Of a stretch of 64,000 bases of DNA, positions 35,676 through 47,697 are shown in pieces. The stretch covers positions 34,159,498 through 34,223,497 of the forward strand of contig NC_053112.1 of assembly GCF_010015445.1 (NCBI RefSeq). The letters are read 5' to 3'. The stretch comes from Perca fluviatilis. Its lineage: Eukaryota; Chordata; Actinopteri; Perciformes; Percidae. Numbering within the stretch: the stretch's first letter is position 1; every line of letters begins with the position of its first letter. A program made the position numbers and the translations under genes. Below the pieces are notes generated by a model, which did not search any database, was not told the origin of the DNA, and worked only from the letters and a program-made list of their open reading frames with translations.

Positions 35676-35678
<3 letters not shown>
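34906..35678. other. Intergenic DNA, nothing recognised
   Basis: Short ORFs of 73-76 codons with no known similarity. No repeats were recognised. Confidence 0.3.

Positions 35679-35740
<62 letters not shown>
35679..35740. repeat. (GA)n microsatellite
   Basis: An uninterrupted GA run of about 60 bases. Confidence 0.98.
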
Positions 35741-35743
<3 letters not shown>

Positions 35744-36159
35744 GCTCAAGGGCAGCCCCAGTAAGAGATCATGGTCTGCACTGTTTCAGTTCACAGCCGG
35801 GGTCCCTTTTAGCAAAGGTCCAGGCAGTGACACTTTCTCCTAATTAGGGAGAAAGACAGTTTTCGGACATGCTGGGAAGCCATTAATAGTGTTAACTGGG
35901 CTAGCTGGAGGAGAATATCCTCCATAATATGGCTATCTTTCTCTCTTTGTGGAAGTCTTGCACACACACATTTATACTGTACATACCTCAACAACTATGG
36001 GGTGCTGTTTGTAAAGCGGCTCACGCTGAAAATAACAGCAACATTTTGTCACATTTAGTTTCAAACAATGTTTAAAAAACTGGTATGAATTTTTGAGGGT
36101 TACTCTTTTGCACATTTACAACATTTGTCAACTTAGAGATATTTGAAATAGTTAAATCC

Positions 36160-36600
36160 AAATATTAAATGTTACTAAATGTTAAATCTAAATGCTAAAT
36201 CTAAATGTTAAATTTAAATCTAAATCTAAATGTTAAATCTAAATATTAAATCTAAATCTAAATGTTAAATCTAAATTTAAATGTTAAATCTAAACGTTAA
36301 ATCTAAATCTAACTGTTGAATCTAAATGTTAAATGTTAAATCTAAATGTTTTGGGTTAAACTAAATACTTAACTAATATGCAAATTCAAAATGCATCTCG
36401 AAACATTTAGATTTAACATTTAACATTTAGATTCAACATTTAGATTTAGATTTAACATTTAAGTTTAGATTTAACATTTAGATTTAACATTTAAATTTAG
36501 ATTTAGATTTAACATTTAAATTTAGATTTAACATTTAGATTTAACAATTAGATTTAGATTTAATATTTAGATTTAACATTTAGATTTAGATTTAAATTTA
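36160..36600. repeat. Tandem AATGTTAAATCTAAAT-like array, inverted across 36370
   Basis: From about 36160 to 36350 units such as AAATGTTAAATCTAAAT repeat irregularly. From about 36400 to 36600 the inverse complement (ATTTAGATTTAACATTT) repeats, and a short tail of it resumes at 36870-36960. Unit length varies between 6 and 17 bases because sub-units TCTAAA and TGTTAAA recombine. It is a simple-sequence array forming most of the foldback element's stem. Confidence 0.85.
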
Positions 36601-36612
36601 ACATTTACATGT

Positions 36613-36870
36613 CGCATCGAAAGGAGCCAGTTGAGGTGGTTCGGGCATCTGGTAAGGATGCCCCCTGGGCCTCTGCTGGGAGGAGGCCTCGGGGAAGACC
36701 CAGGACTAGGTGGAGGGATTATATCTCCAACCTGGCCTGGGAACGCCTTGGGATCCCCCAGTCAGAGCTGGTTAATGTGGCTCGGGAAAGGGAAGTTTGG
36801 GGTCCCCTGCTGGAGCTGCTCCCCCCGTGACCCGACACCGGATAAGCGGAAGAAGATGGATGGATGGATT
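36613..36870 (+). mobile_element. 3' end of a non-LTR retrotransposon (RTE/Rex3-like)
   Basis: Two overlapping frames give RWFGHLVRMPPG and RRPRGRPRTRWRDYISNLAW followed by ERLGIPQSELV. This is the well-known C-terminal tail of fish RTE-type reverse-transcriptase proteins, followed by a stop, about 35 bases of 3' UTR and the GATGGATGGATG tail typical of these elements. A frameshift or small deletion separates the two halves. It is 5'-truncated, as is usual for target-primed insertion, and lies in the loop of a foldback element. The clade name is from memory of the family. Confidence 0.75.
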
Positions 36871-37442
36871 TAGATGTAGATTTAGCATTTAGATTTAACA
36901 TTTAACATTTAACATTCAACATTTAGGTGTAACATGTAATATTTGGATTTAACTATTTAAAATATATAAAGTTATAAAGTTGACAAATATTGTAAATGTG
37001 CAAAAAAGTGACCCTCAAAAATTCATACTAGTTTTTTAAACATTGTTTGAAGCTAAATGTGACAAAATTTTGCTGTTATTTTCAGCGCGAGCCGCTTTAC
37101 AAACGGCACCCCATAAACAACCACATTTTTCATTTCTCTTTCAGTTCTTATCGAGACTGTCTCTCCACCAAGGTACATATTCCATATGCACAAGGTGCCG
37201 TATGGAATTTGTAGCTGGTGGAGAGAGAGTCTTTTCACTCAGAAAATGGTTACAATGTAACCTACAGTTCAGCTTTATTTTCTAAATATCCGCTATCTAA
37301 AGCAAAGATGGACATGTACGGTATGTGGTAATTTCTTCACCTTGACTTAACAATCTTTCAAACTGTCATGGTGGGTAATGATCAGCAAACAGAAGCTGCC
37401 GTACGAATATGGAATTACAATCTGTGAAATGTAGGGCCGCTG

Positions 37443-37620
37443 AGGGGCACCTGGTTAGCTCACCTGGTAGAGCGTGCACCCCATGTACAGAGGGTCGGTC
37501 CTTGCCACAGCAGTTGTGGGTTCAATTCCGACCTGCGACCCCTGGCTGCATGTCATTCCTCCTCTCTCTCCCATTTCAAGTCCAAGCTGTCCTGTCAAAT
37601 AAAGGCCTACAAAAATAATA
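37443..37620 (+). mobile_element. tRNA-derived SINE
   Basis: A polymerase III A box (TAGCTCACCTGG, 37456-37467) and B box (GGTTCAATTCC, 37519-37529) sit about 50 bases apart, as in a tRNA. The tRNA-like head is followed by a body with GACCTGCGACCCCTGG, CTGCATGTCATTCC, a C/T-rich stretch and TGTCCTGTCAAATAAAGGC. The cloverleaf arms do not pair well, so it is a SINE and not a tRNA gene. Reverse-strand relatives lie near 57605-57705 and 52612-52700. Confidence 0.85.
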
Positions 37621-38633
37621 ATCTTTAAAACAATACTGCTGCTGAGTTATAATTGAAGATACTTTGGCTCATTATGTCTTCATTGGCAGTCATTATGTTG
37701 TCCTCATTTAAGTGTGAGCCAAGTGTAAAGGGTGTAGATTTTCAGAAATTCTGTTTTTAGTGTTGACATGTAGACAGGGAGAGAGTTTTGGCTTGTAACG
37801 TCAGTGTTATCTCCCTAGTGAGGCGTCACAAATGAGGCAACATTTCGTGCAATGGCAGACGTGGCCAAAATAGTGCTGGTTCTAACCTTGCAAACAGCAC
37901 CTTTAACATGTTCACACATACATGTGCAGTTACTCTTCCACCATATTGAGAAATAGAGGCGCTATGGAGCTATTGATGCGCTGGTAGGAGCTTTTTTTCA
38001 GGCTTTTGATTGGCCAACATGGCTTTAGGGTTATATCTCTGCCTGTTGGTTTGGCATGCTCTTGACAGCTTGACAATTGTGTTTTTGCATTTTTATTTGG
38101 GTCAGATGTTTAAAATCTTTTTGCTATATAGGCTTGTTCAAAAAGGGGGAGAAAAAGGTCTTGTATCAACATTAATAGGCTGTACGATGTGCTCCATTCT
38201 GAAGTTGACAGCACATCATAATATAAATTTCCTTGCACAAAAAGTGAGGAGAATTCCAATTTCAAATTTTTGTTACTGATTCCTGTGTGTAGTTTGATTT
38301 ATTGTCAATAAAAATGTGAAAGCTAGAAGTCAGATGTGAACAACAGTTTCACAAACTCGGCACGGACTAAACTTGTAAGCGTCCACAATAAAAAAAATTA
38401 CTACCTAAAATCCACTACAATCTACTCTTGAGTAACCTCCAGACAGTCACCCTGAGGAGTGCATGGCACATGAACACCTTCTATGATCAATTACAGACAA
38501 GGTAGGCAAAGAAAAAATACAACACAAATGACCACACATCTGTTAAAAAAATGTTGAGGAAACAAACAAAATAGCATTGTACCCCTGTCAGAGTAACATA
38601 CAAGATCATTTCTCAAGGGGGTAGAATACCAGT
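37621..38633. other. Intergenic DNA, nothing recognised
   Basis: Contains one 89-codon ORF (38010-38279) without known similarity and no definable repeats. Confidence 0.3.
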
Positions 38634-39332
38634 GTGGCTGCCAAATCCAAAGTCACCTTGTCTCAACTTGGCACAATCTTTTGTGACTTTAAATTGTTTC
38701 AATACCATGTTAGTGCTGCTATATCTGCTGCTCAAACTGCTACCTTTTTATCTGTCATGCTAAGTAGAAGAAATATTCTGTCATTTTATTCCGAGCTCAT
38801 ATCACTGTATCCGCTCTCTCACGGTTACTCTTATTACCGGATACTGACCTCACTAAACGGTTTAGGGCCAAAATACATTTCTGATCTGCTACTACATTAT
38901 GACCCACCCAGACCTCTCAGGTCATCTGGGACAGGTCTACTTGTTGTCCCCAGAGTCAGAACTAAACAGGGGGAAGCAGCGTTCAGTTTTTATGCGCCAC
39001 ATCTTTGGAACAAACTCCCAGAAACCTGTAGGTCCGCTGCAACTCTCAGTTCTTTTAAATCTAAGCTAAAGACTTATCTTTTTGATGTTGCTTTTCTTTA
39101 AATAATCGATTTTATTAACTTTAATTTCGTATACTGCACGTTAACTTTTATTCTTATACTGCACTATCAATTTTATTCTTGTCTTTTAATGTTTTTAATT
39201 TGTTTATTAATGTTTTTAAATTGTTTTTAATTGTCTTCTAACTGCTCTTTAATGTTTTATGTAAAGCACTTTGAATTGCCCTGTTGCTGAAATGTGCTAT
39301 ACAAATAATGCTGCATTGCCTTGCCTTGCCTG
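38634..39332 (+). mobile_element. 5'-truncated L2-type LINE with 3' UTR
   Basis: The open frame 38634-39101 ends with LNGLGPKYISDLLLHYDPPR, a VPR..T..GEAAFSFYAPHLWN segment and LSSFKSKLKTYLFD, the C-terminal hallmark of L2-type reverse-transcriptase proteins. About 230 bases of T-rich 3' UTR follow, including GTAAAGCACTTTGAATTGCC and CTATACAAATAATGCTGC, ending in the TTGCC tandem tail (GCCTTGCCTTGCC). The N-terminal third of the frame does not match the expected preceding region, so the copy carries an internal deletion or rearrangement. It is not functional. Confidence 0.85.
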
Positions 39333-41098
39333 CCTCACTGGAAATAAAATGCCTTCAAAATCTGTGAATGTGAATAGAATATCTTTGCAGCTTTTGCGAT
39401 TCAACATTGTCAAATCATAATGACATTTGCCCTAGCTTCACTTGTCAGAATCTTGACAACATTGTCTACTGAATCTTGTAAATGTTAATACGCCAAATCC
39501 CACTATAATAACCAGTCGGCGACAGAATCCTTGGATGTAATAGGGGCTTAGATTTTTTCACTTTGGCTGAAAGGATACTTGCCAGCATACTGTACATGTA
39601 AAGTTCAGACTTGGGTTGTTGTACCGCAAAATAAAAACCACAAAGTAGCAAATTCAATGATATGCAAATATTTTGTTGTTACAAACTTTGTGTGTAAGAA
39701 AAGTTGTTTTAATCATCGAACCTGAGCTACTGCACACTGCTGGTATGTGGTGTGCTGCTCGGATTGTAACATATGCAGTTAATGAACTGTGTTGTACAGG
39801 ACATATGCCTTCCCTTGCTTGGAGAAGCAAGAGAACCCCTCCTTTGTCCAGGTGGCTCTATCTGCCATAATACCCCATTGTGAATGGTGACACTTCAAAG
39901 GTTAGTGTGTTGTGCTCCTGTGTGTAAATATTCCTGTATGTGTCTATGTGTGCGAACAACCCAAAGTAATGTACTGTTGATTTGTGCAATAACTTTAATG
40001 ACTCTACTGTGTCAAATTATATTAAGAAGGTCATAGTTAACTAAAGTGACTACATGACAAAAAGGCATTATGTTTATCTGAAAGAGCCCACTTTTCCAGC
40101 CATAATATGTGGAAGCAGCACTTCATTTAATAATTTTGGGCTGTCTGATATGATGAAAATGGTCATGGCTTCTTTCATGTTTAATTGCAGTAGATTACCA
40201 CGGCTGTCAAGGGAACAAGTACACGTTAAGTCAAGAGACCACTTAACAGTTTTAAGTACGGTATTCTTTTAGACAAAGAAGTCCAGTGGTTTGTACTATC
40301 TGAGTATGATAGTGTGAGACATGGGGCGAGCTAACTTGATATTATATCTCATTATTTTGCCACAGGGTGAGCTAATTAATGTTTGTATCTGAGATTTCAT
40401 TGTAATGATGTGATGGGGTAAAATGAGCTTGTCTGACCAAGATACCAAGATACATGTACAATAAGAGAATGCTAACAATGCAAGCAAATTTTTGTCAGAG
40501 ATAATTGTCCCCTCTTCTTCAGGAGCATGTCAACAATGCTGCTTTAACACTGATTAAGTTTTTCTGGGAGACATTGTAAATTTAAACAACAGGGGATGTT
40601 GGTTTTCCTAGAGACTCTGAAGACGGAAGAAAATGAACCACATCACGTTCTGCATCATGTGCGTAACCGGAAGTGAAGTACTGTTACAAATGTACTGATT
40701 TTAACCAAAACCACAATCTTTTTCTAAACTTAACTAAGTAGTTTTGTTGCTTAAACCAAACCAAACTGCACCAATGTAAATTACGTGTTTCAAACTGTGA
40801 CCGTTAGGTTTAGGTATGTTGACAGAAAACGCTCCTGTGGGTTGTATTGTCTGCCATCACTAGAGGTGCTAATTTATGGAATGCTCATATTAGAGGGTAG
40901 GAATAAACAACCTATAATGTTGTATGGTTTAGACGACTTGTTGCTTTCCAGTCTATTAAAAAAAAATCTTTTGACAGAATATGTTACCTGATTTGTCCTT
41001 TTGTGTTGCGAGGTGATGTTGACTTTGCACTATGCTTATGTTAAACTGTCAATCCATCTCTGCAGAAATGGAAAGAATGTGATACACCTATACACATA
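39333..41098. other. Intergenic DNA with one repeat-like patch
   Basis: Around 40660-40815 the sequence (GTAACCGGAAGTGAAGTACT, TTTAACCAAAACCACAATCT, TAAGTAGTTTTGTTGC) resembles a common fish repeat that I cannot name. Elsewhere nothing was recognised. Confidence 0.3.
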
Positions 41099-42181
41099 AA
41101 GGGCCCTATTTTAACGATCTGAAATGCAAGTATGAAACGCAAAACGCAAGTAGCTTTGTGGGCGGATCTCTGGCGCTGTTGCTATTATACAGGCGGGATA
41201 AATGAGTCTTGCACCCGACGCAAATCTAAAATGGGTTGGTCTGAAGTAGCTAGGTGTGGTTTGGGCGTAACGAGCAATAAACCAATCAGAGCGTCATCTC
41301 ACATTCCCTTGTTCCATGGCGGATTGCTATTATGACGGCGGATTTGCCTGGCGCACGCCACCGGGAGCTGTCCGGGATGCGGCAAAGTAATAAATGCCCG
41401 TCGATGTTGCTGCGGCCTCTCGGGCGCATCTCCTCAAGTCTGGAGAGGATTGCTGCAGCCATGGAGCGTGGGCCTCCAAACGCACCACCTGCACCTGTTG
41501 TGTCCCTTCCTCCTCCCCCAACTCCATCTCCGTCCACCCGCTCCATCAGGAAGGAGCACATTGAGCATTGCCACTCCCGGACCCTCAAGTGTCCAATCCC
41601 ACCGTAGTTCAACATCACGTCTCCTTAAGTCCTCTAATATTTCCTCATTTATGTCAACACATCCATGATCTAATGATTCAAAGCCACAAAGAATGCTGCG
41701 ACTTTTTGAGGACTGTACTGTAAAGTGCCTCCTGATCTATCCAAACACATGCATTTTCAGTAATATTTTCCCTTGTAATTATGTATGGTTTGCAAAAATG
41801 GGAACTGCTGCGTCCTTGTAGATGAGGGAAGCAAGGTGTATGCGCGTTGTGCACACGCTACATTATGGCCAAACACGCGCCCCTAAAATAGCATCTGAAT
41901 AACGCGCTACTGACTTTAGACTAGCGCCACTGACTTTAGACCAGGTTTTTCCTGGTCAGTGGCGGAATTGTTTTCTGAAACTGCAAAATAGCACCAGGGA
42001 ACGTTTGCGCCTGAACACGCCTCCTCTTTTCGCTGAACTTCCCCCGGGAGCGCAAATTCATTCCCTAATTTACCGACGTGTGTCTGTGGAGGGAAAAGTC
42101 CGCTGTGTGTCGGGTGCAATATAGGAATGATACATGCGTCGGTGTACAAAGTCAATTGCGTGGGGTGCAAGATAGGGCCCT
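41099..42181 (+). mobile_element. Harbinger-like element with GGGCCCTAT tips
   Basis: The left tip AAGGGCCCTATTTTAACGATC and, on the minus strand, the right tip AAGGGCCCTATCTTGCACCC are inverse. CACCCGACGCAA near the left (41213) and CGGGTGCAATATAGG near the right (42110) form subterminal inverted repeats. Flanking TAA/TTA-like bases would suit a Harbinger TWA target but are not identical. The interior has a proline-rich ORF (next entry) and GCGC-rich words. There is no nuclease, so the copy is non-autonomous. Confidence 0.65.
41332..41607 (+). pseudogene. Transposon-encoded protein fragment with SLERIAAAMERGP motif
   Basis: A 91-codon frame contains GRISSSLERIAAAMERG then a proline-rich tail PPAPVVSLPPPPTPSPS. 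The helix SLERIAAAMER followed by a proline-rich stretch resembles the C-terminal part of the Myb/SANT-like accessory proteins of Harbinger elements. The DNA-binding part is absent. It is an internal fragment and is probably not expressed. Confidence 0.4.
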
Positions 42182-45165
42182 TAGTGCAGTGGGCGAAAAG
42201 TTTGAGTCTCATTGTTCGTCTCTGTCTATTTGCAGCCTCATTGTAGCTGCACCTCAGGCTCAGACAACCCTGTATGTCTGGCCCTGACACAAGTGGCAGA
42301 AAAGGAAATACAAAGATTAAGAATCACCTTCAACATAAAGCACTCTGTTGCTTGACATGTGCTTGTTTGTCAAGATGGCTATGTACAACATTTTGTTTGG
42401 CATAAGTATTTACAATTTGACAAGTATTTTCCCTGAGAGACAAAGAAAATACTATTTCAAAGAAATACTAAATTATTTCATAGAAACACCACAATTGCTA
42501 CAGAGGTCGCCGCCTAACAAGAAACATAATTGTGGATCGTTATGAGTAGTGTTGACAAACTGACCGACGAGCCGGTTAATTAACCTGAGTCGTGTCACTG
42601 AACCGGGAGAATCAAGTACTATCTTGGTAGTTATGTTAAGTTAAATGTTAGAGAAGTGAATGTTGCAGGCTGCATGGTAGGTGGGCTGTCATGAGGAGAC
42701 CGCGCACTAGGCTACTGAACGAGACCAAATACAACCGTGCAACCGCTCAAGTCTAATGTAATCAAACGGGTGTCTAGGCTCTCGGCAATTTTGAGTTATT
42801 ACCCGATCCCAGAAGCCTTTATGTCTCGTACATCTTAGAATTGTGCTCATGGAAATTCATAGGCTACATTATTGTTTTCTAGGTGAGGATAGTCTGCTCT
42901 ACAGGTATGTTCAGAAATAACGCTAACAAAAATGGAATCTCTTTGGTTGGAGATTCGGGGGTGTTATGATAGTAGCGGCTAATGTAGCCTCGAGCTGCTG
43001 GCCTCAAGGCAGAGATGAGGAAAACTCACATCCCAGACCCTTTTTAATTTTCAAATTTGTAGTCTTAAGCCCCACCCAGCATTATAAGACTTATCTCTCC
43101 CTCAGAAGCAACAAAAGGCTTTATGCAACTTTTCATTCACATATGCAGTTGTATTTTCAAAAACACATAAACAGACTTGTGTAGAAGGGAGATGGGATCA
43201 GAGTGTTGTTGAAAGAAGAAAGATCAACTCAGATGGGAGGTAAGGACAGAGTGATAGAAGAGTGTGAGTGTGTGTGCATGTGTGCAGTCAGCTTGCTGCT
43301 GCATGGTTGGCATATTCTCAGTTGGATGAGAGGACATTTATGTGATGTCAGCACGCATTAACCTCTCTGAAAATACATCGGAAACAAACAGGGACACATA
43401 TGCCCAGATCCCACCAGCTCTAAGTAACAAGCCGCTGGAAGGAAAGGCTATGCTGGACAACACGGAACAGATCTAAAAATAGAAATGGGAAGATGAAAGT
43501 GGAAGGCCACTTGGTTGGAGAGAAAATGCAGGCTTTCTAAGGTTCTTGACAAATAGTGGATGGGATAAAGAAAACATAAATAAAATGTGATTACTTTTTT
43601 TTTTTTTTACTTGGACCATATTTTCCTGTGCATTGGTGTCTACTGTAAGTCACATGACTATGTGAACAAAAATTGGTGTCGATGAAAATTTAAATTGGTG
43701 TAGTATTGAGCAAGAACACACTAACTGGCAGCTGCTAACCGGGCTGCAATGTAATCATATAGGGCAAATGTGCATCGTCAATTTGCGTCCACTAAAAGTG
43801 CTGTTGTTTTTTTTGACAGGCTCAGATTGTTATACAGTGTCTGACATCATTATAGAAAGGAGCCCTACAACAATACTTTTAGTGTGTAGAGCCAGCATAA
43901 TTTTAACCAAATTAAGGTGGTGATTGTTGGAACAGTGAACTGACAAACCAAGAAGACTTTTGATGTTTGGTTACTGTCAACTTTGAATGAAGTGTGTTTT
44001 ACAATGATAACAATTTGAAAAAACTGTTTATTTAAATGGAGTCTGGTGGGTTTTGCGATAGCGATTTGGGAATGTTTAATGTTTTCACAAAAAGAATCTT
44101 GCTCTTTAACAAAAATAAGAATAACAGTTATGCATTAAAGTTAAATTGCAGCTTGTTTCGTCACTGCTGATGCAGTGGTCTTTCTCAATACTGGACCAAT
44201 TTCTAAAATAGTTTTTACTAACAGTCACATAGACACAAAACCATTGGAAAATAGGGTCCAGAGTAAAAAAATTAAAACTTAAGTTACCCTTTTGATTGCA
44301 GGTTAATTGATGCAGCTATTTTTGTTTAAAAAAAAAAATGTCAAAAATTACAACCAAAAAAAGCTCTTTGACCATATAGATTGCATGTCCAGATGCATAT
44401 CTGGCCCAACTTGTGTTCAACTTTTGATAGCTGATGCTGTAGGAGTGCCAGGACTTTGATAATCCCTGTAGCTCCTTGTAGGGACCAAAGTGCCCAGTCT
44501 TTGTGTCTTTAGATGTGTGAGGTAATCTGCCATGACTTGGCAACAATTTATAAAAAGTATCTTAGCTGTGTTTCTGGCCAACATGTATAGTTTCAAAGGA
44601 ACTGACAAGCTCACTTTGTCATGATTATATACAGTAAATATAAGAGGATGAAAAAAATGTATACACCACGGACCAAGTGCCTTGTTAATTGGCCATTGGT
44701 TAATTGGCCTAAGATGCTAATTATAAACGTATCAGTGTGAGGTCTTCTCATACTGACACCTGAGGACACAGCTCTTCCACCATTTATTGTTCGAACTTGC
44801 TAGCTGATGTTAACGAAGGGTACAATACAGCGTTAACAACAAAAGGTTTCCCTGCTTGCATACAGTATGTAAAGCCTAATTAAATCCAACTGCACGTTAC
44901 AGCTGCACAAAGCCTTATATGTTCTTTTACCAGCTTTTTTGGAGCTTTTGACAACATGGCTTTCCTTAACAAATGGAACTTAAGTGTCATCATGTGATCT
45001 ACAGCAGTGGTTCCCAATTTTTGTTTGTCCAACATACCTCCACAGCCCTATCAGATGGGCTCATGTACAAGTACTCTTGGTTGCGAATCACTGACATACT
45101 GTACAGTAAGCACGGAACTTCAGTCATATATATAACAGGTATATATATGTGGTCACAACATCTAC
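42182..45165. other. Intergenic DNA, nothing recognised but a dispersed repeat
   Basis: The segment 42503-42545 matches 24843-24885 (dispersed repeat). From 42548 the sequence (GTGTTGACAAACTGACCGAC) could be a transposon end, but no partner was found. The remaining ORFs are short and unrecognised. Confidence 0.3.
42503..42545 (+). repeat. Dispersed repeat, copy B
   Basis: GCCGCCTAACAAGAAACATA then ATTGTGGATCGTTATGA, nearly identical to 24843-24885 about 18 kb away in the same orientation. Confidence 0.5.
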
Positions 45166-45305
45166 TAAAGGCCCTGACACATCAACCCGACGGCTGTCCG
45201 TCAGCAGAAAAGGCAGTCGGCTCCCCGAGGTCCAAAAAGTGCCTCGGAACACACCGAAGCGACGCCGACTTGAGCGTACGTTCTGCCCGTGCGCAAGATG
45301 TAATA
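45166..45305 (+). mobile_element. Left half of a MITE with GGCCCTGACACA tip
   Basis: Starts AAAGGCCCTGACACATCAAC, then CCGACGGCTGTCCGTCAG, and includes CGGAACACACCGAAGCGACG. The copy at 57760-57996 ends with the inverse tip (GTGTGTCAGGGCCTT) and contains GGAACACACCAAACAGACTC. Both therefore belong to one family of non-autonomous DNA elements. Here the right end is missing. Confidence 0.55.
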
Positions 45306-45479
45306 CAAATGGTGATGGTCTTTTCACTCTGAAATGGACATATACATGATGGTCTTTTCAATCTGAAATGGACATATTCATGTGCTGACCACGGCCATTT
45401 GTGGTGCTGAGTATGGGCATTGCATGCGTTTTAAATGTGTACTTTACATTTGCATAGGATGAGTATGTGACTGAAGAGG

Positions 45480-47697
45480 ATGAAGAGGGGGGAAATCCTT
45501 GCAGAGGAGCAGAGTGAAGCCTATCCTCACATGCAAGATGGGGAGGGGCATGGAAGTGATCAGTCCAGAAGTGAAAAACAAGAAGAGTTGTTGATGAAAC
45601 TTCTGGCCATTATGCTTTTGTCATGGCAATCAACCTTCAAGATTTCTGAAAATGCCATCACATCACTTATTCTGTGCATCAAACAGTTCATGTGGATAAT
45701 TGGAATTGTTCTCTGTGCTAATACCCTCACTGCCTTTTCAAGCAATATTCCAAAGACTTTATTCTCCTTGAGGAAATGGACTGGTGTCCTCCGCAACAAC
45801 TTCTTACAGTATATGGTTTGTCCAAAATTTAGTATACCTGCTCACTGAAACCTACGAGCTCAGACGGGATGGCACAAAGGTTTGCAAGACTTGTGGTCAC
45901 ATCCCATTCTACAATCACCCACAGCAGAGGTCTGCATTAAGGAAGAAATGTCGCTCTGCCTTGCTAAGAAAGGCAAAATATTCTAGCGGTGAAGAGTATG
46001 TCAATCCAGTACGTTCTTACTGTTACAAGAGTGTTGTGCAGTCTCTAGAAGGACTTGTTAAAAGACCTGGATTTGAAGAGAAATGTGAAGAATGGCGAAA
46101 GCGGAAAATACCAGAGGGTGTGTTAGGAGATGTATATGATGGACAGGATTACCAGTATGTGAATGGAGAGCCTTTTTCAGCAGAGCCAAATAATTTGGCC
46201 TTGATGCTGAATGTGGACTGGTTCCAACCTTTCAAATATGCACCTTATTCAGTTGGAGCCATCTACTTGGTCATTTTGAATCTACCTCATGAAGACCATT
46301 TTAAGGAAGAAAATATGATTCTCGTTGGACTAATACCTGGACCAAAGAATTCGGTGAAAAAATGAACTACTCAGGATTTGAGCGGTCTTCGTGGGAGCCA
46401 CGCACATCAAAGGATCATACACATTATGCTGGGTTATCCAAACGGGCAAGGACGAAGGCAGAACAGAAAAGAATTGAACGCGAGTATGGAGCTAGATGGT
46501 CAGAATTTTTCCGCTTGAGTTACTATGATTTGCCATCAGATTTGTCGTCATTGATGCAATGCACAACCTTCTCCTTGGTACGGCAAGACATGTATTCAGA
46601 CTTTGGACAGAACTAGGAATTTTAACAACAAAAAGCCTTGAAGCCTTCAAGCTAGAGTGGAAAACATCAAAGTACCTTATGAGGTTGGAAGAATTACTTC
46701 ACGGATTTCATCTGGCTTTGCAGGATTTACAACAGATCAGTGGAAAAACTGGAAAACCATTTACTCACTGTTTTGTCTGAAGGGGCTTATCAACAACAGA
46801 CACTATGACATGTGGTTTGACTTTGTGCAGGCTTGTATCATACTCTGCTCCAGAGTCATATCCATCAATAAACTGGAAGTAGCAGATGGATACCTGCAGA
46901 CATTTCTCTCAAAATTATTCGAACTGTTTGGCCCATTGCACTGCACCCCCAACATGCATCTACATCTTCATTTGAAAAAGTGCATTTTGTATTACGGACC
47001 AGTTTATTCTTTTTGGTGTTTTTCATTTGAGCATTTTAATGGAATACTGGGAAAGTTTAATAACAACAATAGGACAATTGAAGTCCAGATTATGAGGCAA
47101 TTTCAGCAGAGTTAACAGCTTCATATGCCATGGACATTTGAATATGGTGCTGAATTTGCCAGTATTTTAGGAAGACAAATGGTTGGGACTTTGTCATGCA
47201 CTGACACAGCTGATATTCTTTACACAGTGTTTTGGTGTCAGCAGAAAGACTTCTCTTAGAAAACTGTACAGTGATGCCTCTGTCTCCATTCCACCGGACA
47301 ATGTTGGATGAGCCTGACAGACATGCAATGTTGACGATGTATCATCAGATGTACCCTTGTGTCACTGACGTTGATTGTTTTGCCATGACATGCAAATGGG
47401 TAACATATCTGAATGTGACTTACTTAATCAATGGATCTAGAGCAGAAAGGTCAGCATATGTATATGCTAAGTGGTGTGGAAACACTAACAGTTTTGAGGA
47501 ACCCATCCTTGAACCTCTAGCAGAACTATAACCAGCCATTGTAAAGCAGTTTATAGTTGTTAATGTTGTGTCAAAAGGTACTGCATTCAAACATGTTATT
47601 GCGCAAGTTTCCTGGCTTCATCCCCATCCGGACAGACATTTTTATGGAAAGCCAATAGAAGTTTGGAGCTTGCTGGGAACAAACATGTCATACCCAG
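45480..47697 (+). pseudogene. EnSpm/CACTA Tnp2-like transposase, disrupted
   Basis: Five or more blocks remain in different frames. The first (45480-45848) gives the N-terminal FSLRKW segment. A frameshift near 45815-45850 leads to the block holding the cysteine-rich CKTCGH..YNHPQQR..KKC and the core LNVDWFQPFKYAPYSVGAIY. An internal deletion after LIPGPK removes the expected cysteine-rich CDLPA region, then NYSGFERSSW resumes at 46362. The VIDAMHNLLLG motif, conserved around a catalytic Asp in Tnp2 proteins, is at about 46544-46576. The C-terminal region (46657-47115, 47232-47531) has further breaks. The original start is uncertain and the gene is not functional. Confidence 0.75.

Larger units (their letters stand above)
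35998..37113. mobile_element. Foldback DNA transposon with repetitive arms and a LINE tail in the loop
   Basis: The left end TGGGGTGCTGTTTGTAAAGC is matched on the minus strand by TGGGGTGCCGTTTGTAAAGC at the right end. The match continues inward for about 150 bases, including CACATTTAGTTTCAAACAAT and TTTTTGAGGGT. Each end is flanked by TA (35996-35997 and 37114-37115), as expected for Tc1/mariner-type insertion. AACAAC also repeats just outside both TAs, so a longer duplication is possible. Inside, both arms consist of diverged TTTAGATTTAACATT units in opposite orientations, so the element would fold into a long hairpin. A LINE fragment (36613-36870) sits in the loop. No transposase is encoded. 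Confidence 0.85.

Noticed and set aside
36160..36960. CRISPR-like repeat array (regular TTTAGATTTAACATT units)
   Set aside because: Units are adjacent and variable, there are no unique spacers, the array is inverted on itself, and the organism is a vertebrate.
37443..37530. A functional tRNA gene
   Set aside because: A and B boxes are present but the acceptor, anticodon and T arms do not pair properly, and a SINE body with related copies follows.
38634..38860. N-terminal part of the L2 frame as a separate gene
   Set aside because: It runs without a break into clear L2 reverse-transcriptase C-terminus and shows no other similarity; most likely a rearranged part of the LINE.
41332..41668. Proline-rich ORFs as a host gene
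   Set aside because: They lie within inverted GGGCCCTAT tips and carry a motif seen in transposon accessory proteins.
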